In this document: positions 41,885 to 54,110 of the stretch, piece after piece
Numbering within the stretch: position 1 is the stretch's first letter
Layout: every line of letters begins with the position of its first letter
Assembly: GCA_963757815.1 (NCBI GenBank)
Contig: CAVWSN010000032.1
Location: 1 to 64,000 of the forward strand
Origin: JACVRW01 sp963757815
Lineage (GTDB): Bacteria; Actinomycetota; Thermoleophilia; Solirubrobacterales; Thermoleophilaceae
Direction of reading: 5' to 3'
Length of the DNA: 64,000 nt
Program-made: the position numbers and the translations under genes
Notes under the pieces: generated by a model
Told to the model about the DNA's origin: nothing
Databases searched by the model: none
Seen by the model: only the letters and a program-made list of their open reading frames with translations

Positions 41885-43015
41885 GTGATTCGACAAGGGC
41901 ACCACCCCGCCGTGTTCTGGGCATCGCTGAGCGGTCGCGAGCGCCGGACACTGGCGGCCATGGTCGCGGCGGTGGCGGGCTTGCACGTGCTCGGCATCGT
42001 CGCGCTGCTCGCGTTCCTCGCGCCAAGCCCTCATCACCTCGGCACGGCCGGAGTACTGCCGATCGGGATTGGCGTCACTGCCTACACATTCGGCCTCCGA
42101 CACGCGTTTGACGCCGATCACATCTCCGCGATTGACAGCACTACACGCAAATTGATGGCCGAAGAAACGCGGCCGTTGAGTGTCGGTTTCTGGTTTTCAC
42201 TCGGACACTCGACGATCGTCTTCGCACTTGTGCTCTTGATCTCAATCGGTGTGCGCTCGCTCGACGGGCCCGTCAAGGACGATCACTCGACGTTGCACCA
42301 GGCCACCGGCTACGTCGGCACCGCGGTGTCCGGGGGCTTTCTCTACCTGATCGCCGCGATCAACATCGTGATCCTGCTCGGCATCGTGAAGGTGTTCCGC
42401 GAGATGAGGGCGGGAAGCTACGACGAAGCCGAGCTCGAGCGCCAGCTGGACAGCCGCGGGTTGATGAACCGTCTGTTCGGCCCCCTGACCAAGGCCGTGG
42501 CCAAGCCGCGGCACATGTATCCGGTCGGGTTGCTGTTCGGGCTGGGGTTCGACACGGCGAGTGAGGTCGCACTCCTGGTAATCGCCGGCAGTGCCGGGGC
42601 AGCTGGGGTGCCGTGGTACGCGATCCTCTGCTTGCCGATCCTGTTCGCCGCAGGGATGTCGCTGATGGACTCGATCGACGGGTTGTTCATGAACTTCGCC
42701 TACGGCTGGGCGCTGTCCAAGCCGATCCGGAAGGTGTTCTACAACCTCACGATCACGGGCCTGTCGGTGGCGGTCGCGCTGGTGATCGGCACGATCGAGG
42801 TGGGCGGACTCATCAGCTCAGAACTCGACCTGTCGGGATCCTTCTGGAACTGGTTTGAGAACGTCGACCTCGACCTCCTCGGGTTCGTGATCGTCGCGAT
42901 GTTCATCGCTACGTGGGTGATCGCGTACCTGATCTGGCGGCTTGGGCGGATCGAGGAGCGCTGGTCGACGCACCTGGAGGACTCGGGGTCGCGCGGAACG
43001 TCGCCGGCAAGGTGA
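41885..43015 (+). CDS. HoxN/NixA-family nickel/cobalt transporter (NiCoT)
   Basis: The protein is about 376 aa with about eight membrane segments. The family signature R-H-A-F-D-A-D-H-I (HX4DH) is near residue 74, followed by S-L-G-H-S-T-I-V and G-F-D-T-A-S-E-V-A-L. These bind Ni2+ or Co2+ during uptake. The metal cannot be determined from sequence. Start GTG 41885. No nickel enzyme gene is near. Confidence 0.93.
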   Translation: MIRQGHHPAVFWASLSGRERRTLAAMVAAVAGLHVLGIVALLAFLAPSPHHLGTAGVLPIGIGVTAYTFGLRHAFDADHISAIDSTTRKLMAEETRPLSVGFWFSLGHSTIVFALVLLISIGVRSLDGPVKDDHSTLHQATGYVGTAVSGGFLYLIAAINIVILLGIVKVFREMRAGSYDEAELERQLDSRGLMNRLFGPLTKAVAKPRHMYPVGLLFGLGFDTASEVALLVIAGSAGAAGVPWYAILCLPILFAAGMSLMDSIDGLFMNFAYGWALSKPIRKVFYNLTITGLSVAVALVIGTIEVGGLISSELDLSGSFWNWFENVDLDLLGFVIVAMFIATWVIAYLIWRLGRIEERWSTHLEDSGSRGTSPAR

Positions 43016-43062
43016 GGCCGGCCCTCGCTGAGCGGCTCCGGCCGGCCGGCGTGCCGCCTCGC

Positions 43063-43881
43063 CTATGCCGCGTGAACTTCGAACTGCGTAAGCGTCACAG
43101 GGCCAAACGACGTGATCAGCGCAACGTCGACGGCGTCGCGGCCACGCCCGACGACCACGCGGCCGACGCGGCGGCGGTTGTTGCGGGCGTCGAAGGTGTG
43201 CCATCCGCCGTCGAGGTAGACCTCGAACCAGGCGGCGAAGTCCATCGGCTCGGCGGGCAACGGGGCGTCAATCTCGGGGATGTAGCCGCACACGTAGCGC
43301 GCTGGGATGTTCAACGCGCGGCAGAACGTAATCGCGAGGTGGGCGAAGTCGCGGCAGACGCCCTGACCGGCGCGGTAGGCGTCGACCGCCGTTGTCCATG
43401 GGTTCGACGCGCCGGCCATCCATTCGAGGTGACCATGCACGAAGTCGACGATGGCCTGTACGCGCTCCCAGCCGGGCGCGAGGTTGCCGAAGCGCTGCCA
43501 CGCCTCGTGACCAAGTTCGTCGGGCAGGCAGAAGCGACTCGGCATGACGAAGGTGATGTGCTCGTCGGGCAGCGCCATGATCGGTGTCTCCGGTGTGCCG
43601 GGGGCGATCCGGTCGCTCGGCGACGACAGCACGACCTCGGCCTCGTAGACGAGCTGTGACGCGCCCGCGGCGATCGTGACTCGTTCGCAGCGGTTGCCGA
43701 ACAAGTCGATGTAGCCGTGATGGTCGGCGCCCGTCTCCCAGTGTTCGGCCCGCATCTGGAGATCGCGACCCGACGGCGCAACCTGGAGCACCGCCGAAAC
43801 CGGCTGCGGCGTCTCGAAACCGAAGCTGCATCCGACAGTGAGCGCCAGCGGCCTGTTGTCGTCGACGGGAACACAACACAC
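43063..43881 (-). CDS. Transglutaminase-like protein
   Basis: The protein is about 272 aa. The catalytic triad of the transglutaminase core is visible: Cys in G-Q-G-V-C-R-D-F-A-H, His in D-G-G-W-H-T-F-D and Asp in F-D-A-R-N-N. An N-terminal beta domain precedes it (E-T-P-Q-P-V-S-A-V-L-Q). Bacterial members of this fold are usually cysteine peptidases or amidases rather than cross-linking enzymes. No signal peptide. GTG 43881 is a likely start; a shorter start a few codons on is possible. Divergent from the sulfatase. Confidence 0.87.
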   Translation of the reverse strand: MCCVPVDDNRPLALTVGCSFGFETPQPVSAVLQVAPSGRDLQMRAEHWETGADHHGYIDLFGNRCERVTIAAGASQLVYEAEVVLSSPSDRIAPGTPETPIMALPDEHITFVMPSRFCLPDELGHEAWQRFGNLAPGWERVQAIVDFVHGHLEWMAGASNPWTTAVDAYRAGQGVCRDFAHLAITFCRALNIPARYVCGYIPEIDAPLPAEPMDFAAWFEVYLDGGWHTFDARNNRRRVGRVVVGRGRDAVDVALITSFGPVTLTQFEVHAA

Positions 43882-43969
43882 CGTACCCCTCGGTGCCCAG
43901 GCGCGGGATACGCTGTCGCGGTCCAGTGTTTATGGGCTCACTGTCCCCTGCGCGCGAGGAGGCGAAGCC

Positions 43970-45482
43970 GTGCCAAACACCGACCTGCCCAACATCGTCG
44001 TCTTCTGGGGCGACGACATCGGAATCACCAACCTGAGTTGCTACAGCGACGGCCTGATGGGCTACCGCACCCCCAACATCGACCGCCTCGCGGACGAGGG
44101 GATGCGGTTCACGGACTCGTACGGCGAGCAGAGCTGCACGGCCGGCCGGTCCGCGTTCATCACCGGCCAGAGCGTCTACCGCACCGGGCTGAGCAAGGTC
44201 GGGATCCCGGGGGCGGAACAGGGGATCTCCGCCGACGACCCGACCATCGCGGAGCTTCTGAAGCCGCTCGGGTACGCGACCGGGCAGTTCGGGAAGAACC
44301 ACCTCGGCGACCGCGACGAGCACCTGCCGACGATGCACGGCTTTGACGAGTTCTTCGGCAACCTCTACCACCTGAACGCCGAGGAGGAGCCGGAGCACCC
44401 CGACTATCCCGACCCCGAGCGCTACCCCGAGTTCAGGGAGCGGTTCGGGCCCCGCGGTGTCCTCCACTCCAAGATGAGCCGCAACGGCAGGCACACGATC
44501 AAGGACACGGGGCCGCTGACGAAGAAGAGGATGCAGACGATCGACGACGAGATCGTCGACGGCGCGATCGACTTCATCGGGCGAAAGCACCGAGCGAGGA
44601 CGCCGTTCTTCACGTGGATCAACACCACGCACATGCACTTCCGGACGCATCCGAAGCGCCGGAGCTTGGGGCAGGCCGGGCGCTGGCAGTCCCCCTACCA
44701 CGACACCATGGTCGACCACGACAAGCACGTAGGCCGAGTGCTCGACACGCTCGACAAGCTCGGCATCGCCGAGAACACGATCGTCATGTACTCGACCGAT
44801 AACGGCCCGCACATGAACTCGTGGCCGGACGCCGGCATGACGCCCTTCCGGTCCGAGAAGAACACGAACTGGGAGGGCGCCTTCCGCGTCCCGCTGCATC
44901 GTCCGCTGGCCGGGGACGGATCCCGGCGGGCGTCGTCTCCAACGAGATCCTGAGCCATCTCGACTGGCTGCCGACGTTCCTGGCGGCCGCGGGCGAGCCC
45001 GACATCAAGCAGAAGCTGCTCGACGGGCACGAGGCGGCGGAGAAGACATTCAAAGTCCACCTCGACGGTCACAACCTGCTCCCCTATCTCAGGGGCGAGG
45101 TCGACGCAAGCCCGCGAAGGGGGTACTTCTACTTCTCGGACGACGGCGACCTGGTGGCGTTGCGATTCGACAACTGGAAGATGGTCTTCATGCAGCAGCG
45201 CATGCCAGGGACGCTCGCGATCTGGGGCGAGCCGTTCGTCGCGACGCGGATCCCCGTGCTCTACAACCTGCGGACCGACCCATTCGAGCGCGCCGACGTC
45301 ACGTCGAACACCTACTGGGACTGGTACCTCGAACGAGGCGTTCCTGCTCCTGGCCGCCCAGACGCGCGTGGCCGAGTTCCTCGAGCACGTTCGTCGACTT
45401 CCCGCCGCGGATGGAGGCGGCCAGCTTCACGATCGATCAGGTTCAGGAGAAGCTGGAGGCGGCGATCACAAGCGGCCACTGA
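43970..45482 (+). pseudogene. Arylsulfatase, four single-base insertions
   Basis: The restored protein is ~502 aa. GTG 43970 has AGGAGG 7 bases upstream. The start reads D-L-P-N-I-V-V-F-W-G-D-D-I-G-I; the formylglycine Cys is in S-C-T-A-G-R-S near residue 55, and metal-binding Asp/His appear in S-T-D-N-G-P-H. Two inserted bases near 44899-44911, one near 45329 and one near 45392 explain the frame changes; the span is 3n+1. It hydrolyses sulfate esters once its Cys is oxidised, and the oxidising enzyme follows directly. Confidence 0.85.
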
Positions 45483-45496
45483 CCCGACTCCGCGAC

Positions 45497-46346
45497 ATGG
45501 TCGGGATTCCGGGCGGCGAGTTCACGATGGGCTCGAACGAGCACTACCCGGAGGAGGCGCCCGCGCACCGCGTCTCGGTGGACGGGTTCCGGATGGACGC
45601 CACCGCGGTCACGAACGCCGAGTTCCGCTCCTTCGTGGAGGAGACCGGCTACCTGACGGTCGCGGAGCGGCCACTGGACCCGGCCGACTTTCCGGGCGCG
45701 CCCTCCGGAGAACCTCGTCCCGGGCTCGCTCGTCTTCACGCCGACCCCGGGTCCGGTCGATCTGCGGCACATGAGCCAGTGGTGGACGTGGACGCCGGGC
45801 GCCTGCTGGAAGCATCCGGAAGGGCCGGATTCGTCGCTGGCCGGTCGTGAGAACCACCCGGTGGTGCACGTCGCCTACGAGGACGCGCAGGCGTACGCGG
45901 CCTGGGCCGGGAAGGAGCTGCCGACCGAGGCCCAGTGGGAGTTGGCGGCCCGCGGCGGCTTGGACGGCGCTACGTACACCTGGGGCGACGCTCCCGAGCA
46001 GGATGGGCAGAAGCTGGCCAACTACTGGCACGGCGACTTCCCCTGGCGGCCGGACCGGGGCTACGGAACGACGGCTCCGGTGGGCTCTTACCCGCCCAAC
46101 GGCTTCGGCCTCTTCGACATGGCGGGCAACGTCTGGGAGTGGACGAGCGACTGGTACGGCGGCAGCATCGAAGAGAGCTACGACCCGGCCCAGCCCCAGT
46201 TCCGCGTGCCCCGAAAGGTGATCAAGGGCGGCTCGTTCCTCTGTGCCGACAGCTACTGCCTGCGCTACCGCCCGGCCGCACGCCGCCCGGAGATGATCGA
46301 CACCGGCATGAGCCACATCGGCTTCCGCTGCGTGCTCAACGCATAG
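45497..46346 (+). pseudogene. Formylglycine-generating enzyme (FGE/SUMF1 family), one extra base
   Basis: The restored protein is ~282 aa. ATG 45497 opens M-V-G-I-P-G-G-E-F-T-M-G-S-N and the back half contains G-N-V-W-E-W-T-S-D and the copper-binding pair C-A-D-S-Y-C in G-G-S-F-L-C. One extra C in the G-A-P-P segment (~45706) breaks the frame; without it P-E-N-L-V-P-G-S-L-V follows. The span is 3n+1. FGE converts the sulfatase Cys to formylglycine, and the two genes are 14 bases apart. Confidence 0.87.
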
Positions 46347-46375
46347 GGAAGCCCCGCCGGCTGGCGGGGCTTCCC
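46346..46375. terminator. Bidirectional terminator hairpin
   Basis: A 13-bp perfect stem GGGAAGCCCCGCC paired with GGCGGGGCTTCCC, loop GGCT, starting on the last base of the FGE stop codon. It separates FGE from the convergent gene at 46400. No T-tract follows. Confidence 0.75.
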
Positions 46376-46399
46376 ATGCCGGAGGGCCGGCGGTTGGTC

Positions 46400-46783
46400 T
46401 CAGCCCGTGGTGGCGGGCTGACGGGGGTCGCCTTGCTTGCGGTGCACGACCAGCAGCGCGCCGCCGGTTCCGAGCAGGATCAGGCCGAGCAGGCCGCCGG
46501 CCCCGATCCCTGCGTCTCCCCAGTCGAGGCCGTCTGACGGCGACGTCGAGGGCTCCGCGACTCTTACGACGGTCACGTCTGGTGAGTTCCAGGTGCCACG
46601 GCCCTCGGCGGCGTCACGCGCGTCCGCCGATCGGTAGTCCTGGGTCTCGCCCAGCTCGTCGGCGGTCTCGGGCGGGTTGGCGCCGGGATTGTGGTCCTGC
46701 GGCGCAGCGGCGGCGGGCGTCGCCGCCAGGGCGCCGAGGGCCAGGGCCAGCGTGGCGGTGCGGGCGAATCGATTGCGGCTCAT
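46400..46783 (-). CDS. Secreted membrane-anchored protein of unknown function
   Basis: The protein is about 127 aa. Signal peptide A-T-L-A-L-A-L-G-A-L-A-A-T-P-A-A-A; a ~60-aa polar region; a C-terminal membrane helix G-A-G-G-L-L-G-L-I-L-L-G-T-G-G-A-L-L-V-V followed by a short basic tail H-R-K-Q-G-D-P-R. No known domain. AAGGAG precedes the ATG. Confidence 0.75.
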   Translation of the reverse strand: MSRNRFARTATLALALGALAATPAAAAPQDHNPGANPPETADELGETQDYRSADARDAAEGRGTWNSPDVTVVRVAEPSTSPSDGLDWGDAGIGAGGLLGLILLGTGGALLVVHRKQGDPRQPATTG

Positions 46784-46952
46784 CTTGAGCTCCTTCTCTC
46801 CTCGAGACCGCCTGGTGCGGTCTTCGCGGCACAGACTGCGGCGGCGCGGTTAACGCCTGCGGTGCGAAGCGGTAGACGGCGGTAAATCGACTTCGCCCGG
46901 ACGGCCTGCTCGCGCCGCTCCGGCCCGTGGTACGGTCGGTCCGGACTCGACA

Positions 46953-50084
<3,132 letters not shown>

Positions 50085-50103
50085 GGGCGATGGGCGCGGC
50101 TGC

Positions 50104-50556
50104 TCAAAGGCCCGCGTTGAGCTCCTCGAGCAGCTCACGTAGCTGGCGCATCTTGGTCTTGCCGAGCCTCCTGGTCCATTCGGCCTCGATCTCGGCTACG
50201 ACGTCGCGGGCGATCGCGTAGAGATGCTTTCCCCGCGGCGTGGCGCGAACCAGTTTGGCTCGCCGGTCGCTCGGGTCGGGCACCCGCTCGACGTAGCCGA
50301 GCCGCTCGAGGTGAGCGACCAGCTCCGCCATCGACTGCTTGGTGATCTGCGCCCTCTCGGCCAGCACGCTGACCCGGGTGCCGCCATCGTCGAGGAACTG
50401 CATGACGTTGCCGTGGGGCGGACGGATGTCGGGATGGCCGCGTTCGGCGAAGCGCTGATGGAGCCGCTCCGTCCCGGCCCGGAACGGTTCCCGGAGCAGG
50501 ATTGCCAGGTTCTCGGGGCGGTGGCGGGCGGAGGTCTGTGAAGGTCTGCTTGACAT
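50104..50556 (-). CDS. MarR-family transcriptional repressor
   Basis: The protein is about 150 aa. The winged helix shows V-S-V-L-A-E-R-A-Q-I-T-K-Q-S-M-A-E-L-V and the wing with D-P-S-D-R-R-A-K-L-V-R; the flanking helices form the dimer interface. The N-terminus is short. Its start codon lies just downstream of an operator. It most probably represses itself and the divergent ABM gene. Confidence 0.88.
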   Translation of the reverse strand: MSSRPSQTSARHRPENLAILLREPFRAGTERLHQRFAERGHPDIRPPHGNVMQFLDDGGTRVSVLAERAQITKQSMAELVAHLERLGYVERVPDPSDRRAKLVRATPRGKHLYAIARDVVAEIEAEWTRRLGKTKMRQLRELLEELNAGL

Positions 50557-50609
50557 TGGACAGGAGTCCTGTCTAATCTAGCGTCTCCCAAATCGACAGG
50601 ACACCTGTC
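50550..50609. promoter_or_regulatory. MarR operators and divergent promoters
   Basis: Two matching palindromes: GACAGGA-G-TCCTGTC at 50559-50573 and GACAGG-ACA-CCTGTC at 50595-50609, centres 36 bp apart. The plus-strand promoter is -35 TTGACA (50550-50555), 18-bp spacer, -10 TAATCT (50574-50579), so the first operator fills its spacer. TAGATT on the minus strand (50580-50575) is a -10 for the repressor. Binding at both sites would block both genes. Confidence 0.75.
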
Positions 50610-50639
50610 TTTACCTGTAGGACAAGAAAGGACCGCTTG

Positions 50640-50951
50640 ATGACCTCGGCATCCACCCCGGCGTACCTCACCATCGCCCGCTTCTCAGGCGACGCTGACC
50701 AGCTGCTCGCCGATTACCACGAGCACTCGGACGTGATGTCGGGCGTCGGACGCGATCACGGGCTCATCCTGCACGCCGGCGCGACGACCGGCAGCGGTCT
50801 CCTCGTCGTCAATCTCTGGCCGTCGAAAGAGAGCTCCGAGGCGGCAGCCCGGGACCCGCGCAGGCTGGAGGTCATCCAGCGCGCCGACATAAGGCCGGAC
50901 CAGATTCGCCGGGAGCACCACCGGGTGGCGCACTTGGTGGTCTTCGACTGA
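50640..50951 (+). CDS. Small ABM/dimeric-barrel-like protein
   Basis: The protein is about 103 aa. Y-L-T-I-A-R-F-S-G-D-A-D-Q-L-L and V-V-N-L-W-P-S-K-E-S-S are dimeric alpha/beta-barrel-like. AAGAAAGGA precedes ATG 50640 by 8 bases. Under MarR control by position, it may detoxify a quinone or phenolic inducer; that is inference. Confidence 0.72.
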   Translation: MTSASTPAYLTIARFSGDADQLLADYHEHSDVMSGVGRDHGLILHAGATTGSGLLVVNLWPSKESSEAAARDPRRLEVIQRADIRPDQIRREHHRVAHLVVFD

Positions 50952-51135
50952 CGCCCCCGCGACCTGCCGAGGCAGCTTCGACGGCCTCTGGAAGTGTCGA
51001 GTACTCCACCGCCCGAGCGATCTTGCCGTCTCGGATTTCGACGAGCGTGGCGAAGTACGCGGGTGGCGGCTCGATCCCACTGCCCGTCGCGCCTCGACCA
51101 GCCGCAAAGTGTCGGGCGACATGACTGACGAGCAT
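50952..51135 (-). pseudogene. SnoaL-like C-terminal remnant
   Basis: A short frame encodes V-S-H-V-A-R-H-F-A-A-G-R-G, then P-A-Y-F-A-T-L-V-E-I-R-D-G-K-I-A-R-A-V-E-Y, matching the last strands of a SnoaL domain. The first half of such a protein is not found upstream, so this is a remnant. Confidence 0.45.
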
Positions 51136-51189
51136 CGCTCGCGAGTGAGGGGAGCACGAGCCGCACGCTTGCTCCTCGCCGTCGAGCAG

Positions 51190-51402
51190 CTAGTCGGGCC
51201 TATGCCGCTCGTTGTCAGCGGCGGCTTCATGCCGCCGAGCATCCTCGCGGTGATCCTCGGCTGCCTCGGCCTCGCCGAAGAGCTCGGCGGCGTCGGCCGC
51301 CTCGCGATCGGTCCGGGCGGCCTGCTCGTGCCTAGTGGCGGCGCGCTGATGCTGGCGCCGGCGCTTGGTGTGCTCGTCGTCGCGCCCGTGGTCGTCGGCC
51401 AT
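51190..51402 (-). CDS. Small highly charged helical protein
   Basis: The protein is 70 aa and rich in His, Glu, Arg and Ala with heptad-like spacing (R-R-Q-H-Q-R-A-A-T-R-H-E-Q-A-A). The ATG is at 51402; no convincing ribosome site is present. Similar small coiled proteins occur in this group, but low complexity makes the call uncertain. Confidence 0.35.
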   Translation of the reverse strand: MADDHGRDDEHTKRRRQHQRAATRHEQAARTDREAADAAELFGEAEAAEDHREDARRHEAAADNERHRPD

Positions 51403-51572
51403 TCAAGAGAGCCTATCTCCGTGTTGCCCTTTGGAGAAGGTGGGCCGAGGGCGACGTCGCGGCGCCTCCCCCGACCGAGCCGAGAAACGGAACCCGAATG
51501 GAACCCCTGCCGGCGTCCAGGTCAAGCAACTCGGGGCACAGATCTGTCGGAACCGCCCTGTAGACCGTGCCC

Positions 51573-51866
51573 ATGGTGCGGGATTCCGTCCATCGGCTGC
51601 TCGCAACTGACATCGCACTCGACAAGCTCGGGGCGCGCGGCATCTCGGCACACGAGGCCGAGCAGCTGCTCGGGAACCGCCACGTCACCGTGCGGAACCC
51701 GCGCGAGGCGGCCGCGGCTGCGAAGCGCCTGCTCCTCATCGGCCGCACCGACGGTGGTCGGGCGCTGACACTGGTGATCGAGCAGACGGCCGACCCGGCG
51801 ACCTGGCTGATCGTGACCGGCTGGGGCTCGACGGAGGGCGAGCGTAGGATGTTGGAGGAGAGGTGA
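51573..51866 (+). CDS. BrnT-like toxin
   Basis: The protein is about 97 aa. The order of elements resembles BrnT RelE-fold toxins: a helix (D-K-L-G-A-R-G-I-S-A-H-E-A-E-Q-L), R-H-V-T-V-R-N-P, then strands L-L-L-I-G-R-T-D-G-G-R-A and T-W-L-I-V-T-G-W. Its stop shares a base with the next gene's ATG (TGATG). In the usual brnTA order the toxin comes first, as here. BrnT toxins are ribonucleases. Confidence 0.6.
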   Translation: MVRDSVHRLLATDIALDKLGARGISAHEAEQLLGNRHVTVRNPREAAAAAKRLLLIGRTDGGRALTLVIEQTADPATWLIVTGWGSTEGERRMLEER

Positions 51867-52108
51867 TGAGCGCGAACTCGTGGACAGATGCCGAGCCCCA
51901 GCCGGGAGACTTCGACGCCGAGCTCGAGACGCTCGATCCGCGCTACGTCGAGCGCCACGAGGGCGATCCCGAGGCGAAGCTGATCGTCCTCGTCGGTGTC
52001 GAGGGCGAGGATGCCAAACTGCTTGAGCGACTCTCGCAGACACGGGGGAAGACGGCTGCTGCGGTCGTCGCCGAGTTAATCCGCGACGCCGACCGCTCTG
52101 CGGCATAG
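51866..52108 (+). CDS. Antitoxin partner of the BrnT-like toxin
   Basis: The protein is about 80 aa. The C-terminal half, E-D-A-K-L-L-E-R-L-S-Q-T-R-G-K-T-A-A-A-V-V-A-E-L-I, looks like a ribbon-helix-helix. GGAGGAG lies 5 bases before the ATG. The start is fused to the toxin stop, so the pair is translationally coupled. Confidence 0.6.
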   Translation: MSANSWTDAEPQPGDFDAELETLDPRYVERHEGDPEAKLIVLVGVEGEDAKLLERLSQTRGKTAAAVVAELIRDADRSAA

Positions 52109-52130
52109 CCGACGCTTCCGCATCGCGCTG

Positions 52131-52268
52131 CGAGGCAGGCGTGCCGTCTACTCGACGGTGGGCTACGGTGACCTCACCGCGCTGACCGACGTCGAACGCG
52201 CGCTCTCGATCTTGGCGGTCGTATCTCTGATCGTCACCAATCTGGGGCGGCGCAGCGACCGCAGCTGA
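52131..52268 (+). pseudogene. Potassium-channel pore remnant
   Basis: One frame reads Y-S-T-V-G-Y-G-D-L-T-A, the K+ selectivity filter, followed by a hydrophobic pore helix (A-L-S-I-L-A-V-V-S-L-I-V-T-N-L) and stop at 52266. Nothing upstream encodes the first helix, so only the pore end survives. Confidence 0.55.
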
Positions 52269-52273
52269 GGCGT

Positions 52274-53981
52274 TCAGCCCGACTCGTCCGCTGGCGGTGC
52301 GGGCGTCCTCACGAACTCCCGCGCCGCCTCGACCGCCGCCTCGGTCGAGCCGCCGACGAGCTCGGTGGCCTCGAAGATCCGCACCGGGCGCTCACGACCC
52401 GGTCGCCGCGCGCCCGTCCGGGTGCGCCGGAGCTGAGCCACCAGCTTCGGATCGACTCCGCTGACGTACATGCGCCCGCCGGCCTCCGCCACGCGTGCCG
52501 CGTAGTCGTCGATGACTACCACGAACGTCGCGCCCAGCGCCATCCGGCCGCGCAGCCTCAGGACCACGGCGGGACGGTCCGCGCCGGTGGGGTCGGGCAA
52601 CCGGGCCTGCAGCGTGCGGGCGCCGGCGAACAGCAGGCTCCCGTACGCCTCGAGCACCGTCACGTCGTGATCGTCCAGGCGATGCGGAGCGGGCTCCTCC
52701 CGGAAACGTCCGCCGGCCATCGGCACGAGCCGCACGACGCGGAGGTCCATCGCCTCGCGGTTGAGCTGCAGCAGCAGCGACAGCACGACCCCGATCCCGA
52801 CCGCCACCGCGATCGGCAGGAAGAGCGTCGCAGCAAACGTGGTGGCGAGCGCCACCTGTGAAGCGACCGAACTGAGGAAAACCGTGCGCAGTTCACCGAT
52901 GTCGATCGATCCGGCGGCCGCAAAGATCAGGACGGCGGCAAGCGTCGGCATCGCCACCTGCCCGACGACGCCGGAGAACGCAACGAGGATCAGCAGCATC
53001 CAAATACCCGACCAGATCGAGGCCCAGCGGGTGCGCGCACCCGCCGCGAGGTTCAGCGCGGTCTGCCCGACCGAGCCGCCGACCGGCTGCCCCTTGAACA
53101 GGCCGCTGGCGATGTTGCCGATGCCCTGGGCGACGAAGTCGCCGTCGACGCTGGACGGCGAGCCGCCGGCGTTGGGCGCGACCTCGCGTACGCCGGCCCC
53201 TTGCACCAGCACGATCACGGCGATCGCGAGCGCGCCCACCACCAGGTCGAACGAGAACTGGTCAAGCGCCGGCAGCGCCGGCAGCGGGAGGCCGCTCGGA
53301 ATGTCCCCGATGTCGTCCACGCGCTGCACGACGTCGTCGCCGGTCACGACCAGCACGGCTGTGGGGACGACGAGCGCGAGGAGCGCGCTGAACCCACCCA
53401 GCGTCGTGCGCGACGCGATCAGCAACAGCGCCAGCGCACCGATTCCGGTCAGGGCCGACGCCCATTCGATTGCACCCGGATCCGTCACGACGTCGAACGC
53501 CTTCGCGACCGCGGTGTCACCTTGCGCCGGGACGCCGAGCAATTGCGGGCAGTTGGCCGAGGACGATGTTGGCCGCCACGCCGGTGAGGAACCCGGTCAT
53601 CACCGAGTGCGACACGAAGCGCGTATAGCGCCCGAGCCGCAGCAGGCCGGCGGCGACCATCACGGCACCCGCGAGGATCGTAAGCAGGAAGAGTGCCTCC
53701 GGACGCTCCGCGGGATTGATCTGGTCGATCGCCGAGCCCGCTGCGAGCGCGGCGGCGCTCGTCGTCGTGATGACCATGCGCTGCGTGCTCGCGCTCAGAC
53801 CCCCCGCGATCGGGCCAACAAAGCTCGCGTAGAGGCCGTGGATCGGGTTGACGCCGGCCAGCACGCTGGCGGCCATCCCGTCCGGCACGCTGCCGACGGC
53901 GCCGGGGATCCCCGCGATCGCATCCTCTTTCGCGGAGCCCCGGTCCGGCGCGCGGGAGCGGAGCCAGCGCAGCGGGGCCAC
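52274..53981 (-). pseudogene. SulP-family transporter with STAS domain, one extra base
   Basis: The restored protein is ~568 aa from GTG 53981 (M-A-P-L-R-W-L-R-S). I-A-G-I-P-G-A-V-G-S-V-P-D-G-M-A is the SulP opening and N-P-I-H-G-L-Y-A-S-F-V-G-P follows. One extra C in the Q-L-P segment (~53535) shifts the frame; the rest, including a C-terminal STAS-like region after ~residue 420 (V-L-R-L-R-G-R-M), is one clean frame to 52274. The span is 3n+1. SulP proteins move sulfate or bicarbonate. Between it and the AI-2E gene is a 40-codon incoherent stretch. Confidence 0.82.
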
Positions 53982-54110
53982 TACGACCGCGGCGGCGTCG
54001 ACCGCGGGGGTGAGACCCGCAGGGTCGCGAGGAGCAGAACCACCTCGAGCTCGTCGGCGATCTCCGCGATCGCGTCTGGGTCGAGCAGCCCCTCGCCGAT
54101 CACAGCTTGC

